Assembly: GCA_017561155.1 (NCBI GenBank)
Contig: JAFZDP010000005.1
Span: 1 to 51,853, forward strand
Direction: 5' to 3'
Length of the DNA stretch: 51,853 bases
Source of the DNA: Bacteroidales bacterium
GTDB taxonomy: Bacteria > Bacteroidota > Bacteroidia > Bacteroidales > P3
Shown here: positions 45,351 through 51,853 of the stretch, in pieces
How the letters are laid out: every line of letters begins with the position of its first letter
Position numbering within the stretch: the stretch's first letter is position 1
Translations under genes and position numbers: made by a program
The notes under the pieces: model-generated
Databases searched by the model: none
What the model saw: the letters and a program-made list of their open reading frames with translations, nothing else
What the model was told of the DNA's origin: nothing

Positions 45351-45518
45351 CTAATATTTTTTAATTTCTTCTTCATGAAATATGAATTGTTTTTCACTAG
45401 CTTTATATTCAATTTTAAAATTACATTCTTCGCTTTTACAAGGAAATATTAAGTTCAAAATTCCAGGTTTATACCAATAGTTTAATGTATATGCAACTAT
45501 AGACAGTTCTCTTATCAT
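45351..45518 (-). CDS. Possible small protein of 55 residues at the end of the GTPase operon
   Basis: An open frame from an ATG 36 bp after the stop of the 414-residue gene. It reads MIRELSIVAYTLNYWYKPGI and ends HEEEIKKY. Codon use and composition look natural, but the frame is open upstream of the ATG for 13 codons, so the start may differ or the frame may be the remainder of a longer gene. No family recognised. Confidence 0.4.
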   Translation of the reverse strand: MIRELSIVAYTLNYWYKPGILNLIFPCKSEECNFKIEYKASEKQFIFHEEEIKKY

Positions 45519-45554
45519 ATCAAAATTAGTAATAATATCACTAATTTCAGATAA

Positions 45555-46799
45555 TTAAACTGGTATATCTGCGATTTGGAAAGAAGGAGAACTATAGTAT
45601 GTCACACTAGTTGCTTCATCATCTATAGCCGGAAAAGTTACAGTAAAATAAACTGTACGTATATCATATATAGTATCTCGATTTGGAGTCATTGCAATTC
45701 CATCACACGATACCATATCATACTTTTTACCTTTATTATCTATTAAACATACTCCTTCTGTCATTTCTATAAAAGTACCAAAACATTTAGGAGTAACAGA
45801 CCATTTACAAACCGTTTCAGAAGAAGTAAAATAAATTTGCTCTAAATTCCATGTATGATAATCTGTTTCAATTGTACCACTTTTATATGTATTCGCGACT
45901 TGACTCCTAAAACTTTGGTAGTTATTCTTTTCGTTCTTGTATAATCGCAAATAATATTCAACAGAATCTTTTAATTCTTCAATTCTAGTCTGTTGTTCTA
46001 TTATTTCATCATTAGCATCTGCCAATCGCTGTTGAGTTACATTTAGACTATCATTTAAGAAGAATATTCCTATCCCACAACCAATTAAAACAAAAACAAG
46101 TATTACTATATTTTTTATTTGTTTCTTTTGGCGTTCTATTCGCAGACATTCTTTTTGTAATTCTATAGATTTTCTTTCATAATCATCCCTTTCCTTAGCA
46201 AATTCAGATAACTTTCTAAGCAACAAATTTGTAGAATTTTTATTACTACCATAAGACGACACGATATTTCTATAAGTATTAAACGCATTTTTCCATGAAG
46301 TATTAGAAGCATTATCCGATAGTTTATGAATAGTTCCTTTGCTAACAGAAACATCTTGCACTGGTAATTGAGCAGAATAGTTTTCTAATTTTTCTATGTA
46401 ATATCTAATCTTATCACATATTTCATCTATATGAACCTTATTCGAGTCAGACATCTTTGATGTTTGACTTACAACATTTCCCTGTCTATCAACAGATAAT
46501 AAAATACCACTTTCTAATATTTCTGAAAATACTTTTTCAAATACTTTTATTAGCCGTTTTGCGTCGCACACCCATAAACTATTCAATAATACACATATTC
46601 CAATATAACCATTCTGAACACGCTTGTAATAAATATGGTAAACAGCTACATCATTTCTATGTATAACTAATAGAGAATCATTTTTCAAATAAGACTCATA
46701 CTTTTTGAATATATCTTCAGCATAATCCAATGGATATTGCGAATATGGCTTTGAGGAATTATTGGTTTCGCTACCAAATATGTAAATTGAAGAATTCAT
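45555..46799 (-). CDS. Membrane protein with longin-like N-domain, coiled coil and periplasmic beta domain
   Basis: A 414-residue protein. Residues 1-105 are a small alpha/beta domain (LLVIHRNDVAVYHIYYKRVQNGYIGICVLLNSLWV, then KRLIKVFEKVFSEILESG), similar by eye in strand-helix order to the N-domain of the protein at 47556; the shape recalls longin or roadblock domains. A coiled coil (about 200-228) leads to one membrane span (229-248) and a second coiled coil (252-292). The C-terminal 100 residues look like a beta sandwich (WSVTPKCFGTFIEMTEGVCLIDNKGKKYDMV). By the position of charges the N-domain should be in the cytoplasm and the beta domain in the periplasm. It begins 2 bp after the protease gene. 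Function unknown. Confidence 0.75.
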   Translation of the reverse strand: MNSSIYIFGSETNNSSKPYSQYPLDYAEDIFKKYESYLKNDSLLVIHRNDVAVYHIYYKRVQNGYIGICVLLNSLWVCDAKRLIKVFEKVFSEILESGILLSVDRQGNVVSQTSKMSDSNKVHIDEICDKIRYYIEKLENYSAQLPVQDVSVSKGTIHKLSDNASNTSWKNAFNTYRNIVSSYGSNKNSTNLLLRKLSEFAKERDDYERKSIELQKECLRIERQKKQIKNIVILVFVLIGCGIGIFFLNDSLNVTQQRLADANDEIIEQQTRIEELKDSVEYYLRLYKNEKNNYQSFRSQVANTYKSGTIETDYHTWNLEQIYFTSSETVCKWSVTPKCFGTFIEMTEGVCLIDNKGKKYDMVSCDGIAMTPNRDTIYDIRTVYFTVTFPAIDDEATSVTYYSSPSFQIADIPV

Positions 46800-46801
46800 A
46801 A

Positions 46802-47320
46802 CTAATTAAGTATAAATACAATTTCTTGATTTTCGTTATCCACTGTATATTTTGCAGTTCTGTCTAATATATCATTACCTAACAAAAGTGGAGCATTCGG
46901 ATTGTTGATAACTGTAACTTCTACATTATTGCATTCTAATTTATTATCAATAACTATCGATTTTATATTGAATACCATATTTTCAACAATCGAACCATCT
47001 GCAATTCCCGAATATCCTTTTCCTTTGTAATCCTCCATAGTCAACACTCCTTTTGATGCCAAATAGTTTGCTTCTTCTATAGAGATTGTTGCTCCCGAAC
47101 AACCAGAGTCAAATATCATATCAATATTTATCAGTCCATTGAGCAAACAAGGAATATATTTAACACCTCCTCTTGTTGTAAACGGAACTCTAATTTCGTT
47201 ACTTTCCGTATAATCTTCTGTATCCATATAATCATTTAGATTAAACGAATTTTGATCACCATTGGAGCATGAACATACCAATAGTGCCAACATCATTAAT
47301 GCAAATATACTTTTCTTCAT
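46802..47320 (-). CDS. Retropepsin-like aspartic protease lipoprotein
   Basis: A 172-residue protein with a lipobox (MLALLVCSC, lipid Cys near 17-19). The soluble domain has the single-domain aspartic protease pattern: IPCLLNGLINIDMIFDSGCSGATISIEEANYL, with the catalytic motif DSG, then the flap-like GYSGIADGSIVENMVFNIKSIVIDN and the closing PLLLGNDILDR. This matches the bacterial retropepsin-like family, which works as a dimer. It would face the periplasm or the outer membrane's inner side. It lies 3 bp after the small lipoprotein gene and 2 bp before the 414-residue gene. Substrates are not indicated; proteins of the same operon are the natural candidates. Confidence 0.82.
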   Translation of the reverse strand: MKKSIFALMMLALLVCSCSNGDQNSFNLNDYMDTEDYTESNEIRVPFTTRGGVKYIPCLLNGLINIDMIFDSGCSGATISIEEANYLASKGVLTMEDYKGKGYSGIADGSIVENMVFNIKSIVIDNKLECNNVEVTVINNPNAPLLLGNDILDRTAKYTVDNENQEIVFILN

Positions 47321-47323
47321 TTT

Positions 47324-47548
47324 TTAGTTATTAATTATATCGTATATCCTATCAAGAGTCGCTTCCAAATCACAAATAGAGGATTTCAAGCTATCTATTT
47401 CTATTTTAAGATATTTATTTTCTTCTACAAGCTCTGCTTTTTCTTTTTCTAATTGCTTGTTTTGCTCTTGTAGTTCGGAAATATTACCTTCCGAACCACA
47501 AGAAACAAAGCATACAACCAAAACTAACAAAAAAATTATTCTTCTCAC
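47324..47548 (-). CDS. Tiny coiled-coil lipoprotein
   Basis: A 74-residue protein with a lipobox (VVCFVSC, lipid Cys at 17). The 55 mature residues are almost wholly a heptad coiled coil (ISELQEQNKQLEKEKAELVE, then IDSLKSSICDLEATLDRIYDI). It is comparable in form to Lpp-like spacers but shows no Lpp peptidoglycan-linking Lys end. It starts 7 bp after the 437-residue gene and ends 3 bp before the protease gene. It may bind the periplasmic coiled coils of its neighbours. Confidence 0.78.
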   Translation of the reverse strand: MRRIIFLLVLVVCFVSCGSEGNISELQEQNKQLEKEKAELVEENKYLKIEIDSLKSSICDLEATLDRIYDIINN

Positions 47549-47555
47549 TTTTTAA

Positions 47556-48869
47556 CTATTTTCTCTTTTGCTGAAATTTGTCATATTCTTTATTTAGACT
47601 ATCTATTTTTAGCTCATATTCTTTCACATAATCTTGTAGTTTTGTTTTTTCTTCTTTTAGTGAAATAATTTCATTCACTCTCTGTTCAATAGTTTTCTTT
47701 AATTTAGCGATTTGTTCAGAGTCATTCGAACTATCTGATGACTTAAACATACCTATTGCCATAACGACAGAAACAAGTGCAATTAACCAAGGAATATATT
47801 TCCTGATTTTATGAGGAAACTTTACACTGCCTGATTTTTGATTTTCTCCATCTTGCATTTTTTCAGTTCCACTATTTCTTGTGTCTTGTTTTTTTTTAGG
47901 TTTCTGATGTCCTAGAATTTGAGCAACTGTATTTCCCTTGTTATTTGAAATCAATCCTTTAATCGAATCTTGACCATTTAGAATCTCAATAAGCATTTCT
48001 CGAACATCTCTCTCAAACAAATTTTTCGGATTATTCTTTAATTCCTTATTTTCTTTCTCTAGCTGTTCATTCTTTTTCTTTTCAGACTGCAAATCACTTG
48101 CTTTTTTATCTCTATCTTTTTTTAGTTCCTCTAATTCATTACTCAAAGAAACTATTTTAGAGTTCATTGCATCAAGTTGATTGTCTTTAACTTTGATAGT
48201 TGATTGTACTTCGCTTAATTTAGTTCCCAAACTATTTATTTGAGTTTCCAACTCCTTGTTTTTGTCATAATCTGAATATGTATGCAATGTCCAAGTTTTT
48301 GCTAATTCATTTAAAAGAACATTCTTATCTGCACTAGTTACATAAAGATTTCTATTTACCGATGGAGTTTTAGAAAAAGGTATTTTATTTGACTGAAATT
48401 CTCCAAACTGTGAAGCTGTATCTTTAAATCTTTCATTCAGATAATTCACTATCGATTCTTTATTTTCCTTTGTGAAGAAATTAGACAAAGATTCAACTTT
48501 GTATTTATAGCTTTTAATTTTATTTTCTTCTTTTTCTTCGATAATTTTACCTTCGATATAACGTTCATAAATATGATACAATACATTTTGTATCAATTTA
48601 ATATTGAGATGATAACCACCATTCATTCTTATAGTTAATGCAAAATATCCATTAGTTCGTGTTCCTACTACATTTCGTCTAAACAACAAAGAATAGTAAG
48701 TAACTTTTTCATTTACAATAGCATCTACATAAAAATCATAACTATGACATTCGTTTTCGGATATATTAAAGAACTTCTCTAAATATATCCTAGCCTTATC
48801 ATCACCACTTGGAAAAATCTCATTATCCTTAGGACTTCCAGATATAAAAACATCAAAATAACCTGCCAT
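47556..48869 (-). CDS. Coiled-coil membrane protein with longin-like N-domain
   Basis: A 437-residue protein. Residues 1-110 form an alpha/beta domain (YDFYVDAIVNEKVTYYSLLFRRNVVGTRTNGYFALTIRMNGGYHLNIKLIQNVLYHIYERY) resembling that of the protein at 45555. A cytoplasmic coiled coil spans about 203-280, then a Lys-rich linker, one membrane span (358-375) and a periplasmic coiled coil (383-435). No signal peptide, so the N-domain is cytoplasmic. It starts 6 bp after the GTPase gene, which suggests that the N-domain is the GTPase partner, as longin and roadblock folds are for other small GTPases. No known name fits. Confidence 0.75.
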   Translation of the reverse strand: MAGYFDVFISGSPKDNEIFPSGDDKARIYLEKFFNISENECHSYDFYVDAIVNEKVTYYSLLFRRNVVGTRTNGYFALTIRMNGGYHLNIKLIQNVLYHIYERYIEGKIIEEKEENKIKSYKYKVESLSNFFTKENKESIVNYLNERFKDTASQFGEFQSNKIPFSKTPSVNRNLYVTSADKNVLLNELAKTWTLHTYSDYDKNKELETQINSLGTKLSEVQSTIKVKDNQLDAMNSKIVSLSNELEELKKDRDKKASDLQSEKKKNEQLEKENKELKNNPKNLFERDVREMLIEILNGQDSIKGLISNNKGNTVAQILGHQKPKKKQDTRNSGTEKMQDGENQKSGSVKFPHKIRKYIPWLIALVSVVMAIGMFKSSDSSNDSEQIAKLKKTIEQRVNEIISLKEEKTKLQDYVKEYELKIDSLNKEYDKFQQKRK

Positions 48870-48875
48870 AATCTT

Positions 48876-49850
48876 CTATCCTTTAATTATTTTACGAATA
48901 CATTCCCACAACATAGCCGGGTATTTATCATTACCCTTTGTATAACTTTTCACAAGTTTATTATCCAACATCACCTCTTCGTAAGTACCTGTTTGAAATG
49001 GTACAATAATATATTTAAATGGTTTCCATAACGAAGTAATTGGATTAGTATTTTTAAACGACTCTAAAAGACTAGGATAAGCACCTTTTATATACTTCTC
49101 AACTTGTCCAATATTTAAATTACCTTGAGCTCCAAAAAATTCATCTTTCTTGTCTACTTTATTGAACAAAATTATTGACTTATCATTATTACCACCCAAT
49201 CTTTTCATGGTAAATATTTTTTTTGCATATTTTGTTCTATCTTCCCTATCTTTCCAGTCAGGTTCTGTCAAATAAAGCCAAATCTTCCTATTTTTAGAGT
49301 TGATAATATTCTGTATATATGGCAAAAATTGTCCTTTGGGTTCATTTCTATCATTAGGATTATAGTAATGTTCTCCAGGAGCTTCCAATATTTGAAGAAT
49401 CGGTCTGCCATTATGATATACATATAATAGCATAAAATTCAAACCATCTGTTTTCTCAGCAGCATAACGATCATACAAAAGATCATTGAATTTCTCACAC
49501 ATATCTGTATAATTCTCATCGTATGACGGACGAAAACTTCTATTGGATTTAATTGTAAAACCATGATCGTCCAAATACTGTGCTAAACGTATCAAAGTCA
49601 TTGTTTTTCCAACTGCCGGCGGTCCAAACAACACCAAAATTGGTGTTTCTTTATCTTGAATATCTACAGTTATTGTTTGCGGATTTTTTAACTCTGCATT
49701 ACTATATGTTCTTTTTGGTTCTTCGTCTTGAACTGTATCTACTGTATTATCTAGTTGAGAAACAAAATCTTCATTATTTTCTATTTGAGAATTTGTGTCA
49801 TATTCTACACTTGTATTCTGAGTTCCAAATGGATTAAAATCTTCAGCCAT
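48876..49850 (-). CDS. P-loop GTPase-like protein of the envelope operon
   Basis: A 324-residue protein without membrane spans. Residues 1-65 are acidic and probably disordered. The G1 P-loop is GPPAVGKT (76-83), a G3-like motif is EAPGEH (156-161, where classical GTPases have DxxG), and the G4 motif is NKVD (230-233), giving guanine specificity. Between them is MLLYVYHNGRPILQILE, the usual strands beside the G3 motif. The C-terminal part (GPYPSLLESFKNTNP-like region and YIIVPFQTGTYEE) resembles large bacterial TRAFAC-type GTPases seen in accessory operons, such as DO-GTPases. It starts 13 bp after the membrane protein gene. Likely the switch of the operon. Confidence 0.8.
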   Translation of the reverse strand: MAEDFNPFGTQNTSVEYDTNSQIENNEDFVSQLDNTVDTVQDEEPKRTYSNAELKNPQTITVDIQDKETPILVLFGPPAVGKTMTLIRLAQYLDDHGFTIKSNRSFRPSYDENYTDMCEKFNDLLYDRYAAEKTDGLNFMLLYVYHNGRPILQILEAPGEHYYNPNDRNEPKGQFLPYIQNIINSKNRKIWLYLTEPDWKDREDRTKYAKKIFTMKRLGGNNDKSIILFNKVDKKDEFFGAQGNLNIGQVEKYIKGAYPSLLESFKNTNPITSLWKPFKYIIVPFQTGTYEEVMLDNKLVKSYTKGNDKYPAMLWECIRKIIKG

Positions 49851-49863
49851 ATCTAATTATATT

Positions 49864-50961
49864 TTAAAATGAGTAATTATTTCTATTTGATTTAAATGCT
49901 ATATTAAAGAATAAGAATGCTGCAATATCTATCATCAACGATATCAAGATAAAGTATATCATACTTTTAGTTTCTTGAATATCGTATTTCTTATTCAATT
50001 GACCTTTGAGATAGTCCTTATATACAATTTCTCCGGCGTTTGTCAACTTATGAGATGGTAAACCTTTCTCATCTTCTACATATTTCGTACGATAAGATGT
50101 TTCACCTGTTATCGTGTATTTATCAAGAATATTGTAAGCATTATTTATTTGAGATCTAGCCTCCTTAAGCATTGCTTCATTAACATTTCTATTATCATCC
50201 AAAGCTTTAATCATAGCTTCAAGTCTTTTTTTAGTATCCTTAGCTCTCTCAACTTCTTTTTCTCTAATTGCAACCTGAACAGCTAAATCTTTTTGCAATT
50301 TAGATTTATATATAACTAATTGATCTGAAATTGCATTCGAATAATGTTTATTAAGTCTATTCATTTCGTTTCCAGAAAAGTTTCTTGCCTTAGTTCGAGG
50401 TATAGAACCTTTTGCTATACCTAATTTATCTTCTATTTCCAATAATATCTTTTCAGCTCTGTGAGCAAAACCTTTATGGTCTGGATTATTCATTTCACCA
50501 ATAAGAGCTTCTTTTTTAGTTTCTATTTCTGCTACTTGCTTATTTATTGCAGCTTCTTTATCATATGCCCAAGCTTTGACATCAATTATAGAGTACAATT
50601 CTTTGTCCTGCCAAGCTATCTCTTTTTGAGCTACTGTCTTAGCTGCACGCTTGTACAAGAAAGTATGAGCATTTGTCGGAAAGCTAACTGCTAACCAAAA
50701 AACAAGAACAATCAAAAGACCTCCAAATAATTTCAATCTACGATTTTCTTGAAAATCAGAACTAAAACTTTCAATAATCCACTTAGTTCCAAGTGATGTT
50801 ATTATGTAAAATCCAATAACAATAGCTACCCAAATAAACCTTGGAAATGCTCCATCAAAAGTAAGATATAAACTTTCAGATGTTGCAAAACAACTTATTG
50901 CTCCAAATATTACAAACATCAACAATGGAAAGAAAAAAGATAAAAAACTTCTATTACCCAT
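49864..50961 (-). CDS. Multi-span membrane protein with large coiled-coil domain, first gene of the GTPase operon
   Basis: A 365-residue protein with three N-terminal membrane spans (about 8-26, 41-58, 78-96), a long charged helical part (about 105-290, with stretches such as KSKLQKDLAVQVAIREKEVERAKDTKKRLEAMIKALDD) and a last span near 332-353. The helical part should form coiled coil, either outside or inside the membrane depending on topology. I do not recognise the family; a distant likeness to DUF4407-type membrane proteins is possible. It starts about 100 bp downstream of the structured RNA gene on the same strand. Confidence 0.75.
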   Translation of the reverse strand: MGNRSFLSFFFPLLMFVIFGAISCFATSESLYLTFDGAFPRFIWVAIVIGFYIITSLGTKWIIESFSSDFQENRRLKLFGGLLIVLVFWLAVSFPTNAHTFLYKRAAKTVAQKEIAWQDKELYSIIDVKAWAYDKEAAINKQVAEIETKKEALIGEMNNPDHKGFAHRAEKILLEIEDKLGIAKGSIPRTKARNFSGNEMNRLNKHYSNAISDQLVIYKSKLQKDLAVQVAIREKEVERAKDTKKRLEAMIKALDDNRNVNEAMLKEARSQINNAYNILDKYTITGETSYRTKYVEDEKGLPSHKLTNAGEIVYKDYLKGQLNKKYDIQETKSMIYFILISLMIDIAAFLFFNIAFKSNRNNYSF

Positions 50962-51061
50962 AACTTTATACCCTTAATACGTGTCGGGCACAACCGTAAA
51001 AAATCACCTATCGAATCCCCAAATAGGCACTTATAAAATTGTTATTATATGATATATATAC

Positions 51062-51101
51062 AAAAAGAAAGCGCGGGAATCCAACAACCACTTATCCCGC
51101 G
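51062..51101 (-). terminator. Intrinsic terminator of the structured RNA
   Basis: CGCGGGA (51072-51078) and TCCCGCG (51095-51101) form a G+C-rich stem; the minus strand continues CTTTCTTTTTG. It separates the RNA from the operon start at 50961, unless read-through occurs. Confidence 0.85.
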
Positions 51102-51344
51102 TACCGAGGCTCTCGCATTGCCCACAACCTAAGGATAAGCAATGCCGAAGCCCACGCTGTATTGATATACTATAAGATTATTATGTATAACAAAAACCAT
51201 GGGACATTGACTTTGCTTTACCCTGTAGGCTGTGTTCTGAATTTGCGAGATTCGGTACGCCACAGATAAAACGTTTGTTCAACGTCTCTTTCTATATATG
51301 TTTGTCGCCCACCCTTATACCCCGTTAGGGCTTCGGATCTAACG
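51062..51344 (-). ncRNA. Structured RNA gene of about 283 nt, family not recognised
   Basis: On the minus strand a complete transcription unit without a reading frame. The promoter is TTTG-N19-TAACTTTG (51378-51381 and 51351-51358). The RNA would start near 51344 with a CGTTAG/CTAACG hairpin. Further pairings seen are ACGTT/AACGT, CTGTG/CACAG, GCATTGC/GCAATGC, GCGTACCGA with TCGGTACGC over a long distance, and CCGAAGCCC with GGGCTTCGG. The end is a CGCGGGA/TCCCGCG hairpin (51072-51078, 51095-51101) followed by CTTTCTTTTT. The stretch is far richer in G+C than its surroundings. It lacks the RNase P, tmRNA, SRP and group II intron hallmarks I know. It may be an independent small RNA or a leader of the GTPase operon. 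Confidence 0.7.
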
Positions 51345-51350
51345 ACGGTG

Positions 51351-51381
51351 CAAAGTTACAAATAGTTTTTCATTTGGCAAA
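51351..51381 (-). promoter_or_regulatory. Promoter TTTG-N19-TAACTTTG of the structured RNA
   Basis: Both elements match the Bacteroidetes consensus exactly (TTTG at 51378-51381, TAACTTTG at 51351-51358, minus strand). Confidence 0.85.
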
Positions 51382-51853
51382 ATAATATTTGAGTTATTTT
51401 CAACTTTAACATTTCCCACATCTATTCCACAAACAAGTACAATAGTAAAGAACAAGAATAACAGAACTGAACTTTAGCTTTTAGCCGTTGGCTTTTGGTT
51501 TTGCCGGCACAAGAAATATTGTTGTATTTTATCCATTTCAGTTGTTGTATTGGATAAAAATATGCAATTTCACCACTATAGCATTAGAATTTGGCACACT
51601 ATTTTCAGAAAAAAACTATGGCGTTTAGCCATCAAAAGTGCCGTAGTTTTAGATCAAAAGTATGGCACTTTTGAGTGCTATGTGTGGTAGTTTTGGAATG
51701 AAAATATAGTGGATTTGTGATTTGCTGATTTAGGTTGTCACATTTGTGTCTTTAGACTGATTTAAGTTGACTGGTTAATAACTCTTGACTATTTATAGTT
51801 TACATTATTCACTATTACGACTGTTTTTGGTTTACTTTAATAAAGAATAAGAA
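51382..51853. other. Intergenic region with an inverted repeat
   Basis: About 470 bp at the window's edge without a credible gene. TCAAAAGTGCC (51632-51642) pairs perfectly with GGCACTTTTGA (51664-51674). The adjacent GGCGTTTAGCC (51620-51630) is a small hairpin. The last 130 bp are repetitive T-rich sequence. Nothing else recognised. Confidence 0.5.

Noticed and set aside
51039-51269. A 76-residue plus-strand frame over the RNA gene
   Set aside because: It is antisense to the structured RNA with its promoter and terminator and has no recognisable protein features.
51062-51344. tmRNA, RNase P RNA or group II intron
   Set aside because: No tag reading frame or tRNA-like ends, no GAGGAAAGTCC-type core, and no domain V hairpin could be found.

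Overview
The window reads as chromosomal DNA from an AT-rich (by eye roughly one third G+C) member of the Bacteroidota, most likely order Bacteroidales. Supporting signs are a PorX regulator of the type IX secretion system (T9SS), a secreted protein with a T9SS C-terminal sorting domain, Bacteroidetes-type promoters (TTTG, about 20 bp, TAnnTTTG) ahead of many genes, an HU-fold protein with an acidic, Asn/Gly-rich tail, a DUF2723/GT117 mannosyltransferase-like protein and a BspA-type leucine-rich repeat protein. No species can be named from the sequence alone.

Layout. (1) 1-1900 has no credible protein gene. It holds a tandem array of about 14 diverged 100-165 bp units which, read on the minus strand, each look like promoter, short RNA and intrinsic terminator. 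(2) 2.0-7.2 kb, plus strand: HU-like protein, T9SS cargo protein, LptE-like lipoprotein and a large DUF2723 membrane protein. (3) 7.2-17.3 kb, minus strand: RprY-like response regulator, cyclophilin, flavin reductase and HemW, DnaA, PorX, dihydrolipoyl dehydrogenase, M23 endopeptidase. (4) 17.4-20.6 kb, plus strand: tandem universal stress protein, BspA-type LRR protein, shikimate dehydrogenase. (5) 20.6-36.8 kb is almost all minus-strand housekeeping: folE-lolA-recJ, a RecD-like helicase, a TPR protein with secG, RNase G, a 29-residue basic protein with HU, an AddA-like helicase-nuclease, a nucleoside kinase, initiator tRNA-Met and serS; rpmH alone is on the plus strand. (6) 36.9-39.0 kb, plus strand: a GH3 lipoprotein and a secreted hypothetical protein. 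(7) 39.0-45.1 kb is accessory, minus strand: M23 peptidase, two Fic proteins, a full and a truncated DUF1016/YhcG gene, and an FtsZ that stops at the end of the GTPase domain. (8) 45.3-51.4 kb, minus strand: a compact operon preceded by a structured RNA gene of about 283 nt.

Most novel are the small-RNA array (region 1) and the operon in region 8. The operon encodes a multi-pass/coiled-coil membrane protein, a P-loop GTPase-like protein, two paralogous proteins with a similar N-terminal domain followed by coiled coils and one membrane span, a tiny coiled-coil lipoprotein and a retropepsin-like lipoprotein, separated by only 2-13 bp. The arrangement suggests a GTPase-controlled complex spanning the envelope. 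I do not recognise it as a described system. Its function is inference.
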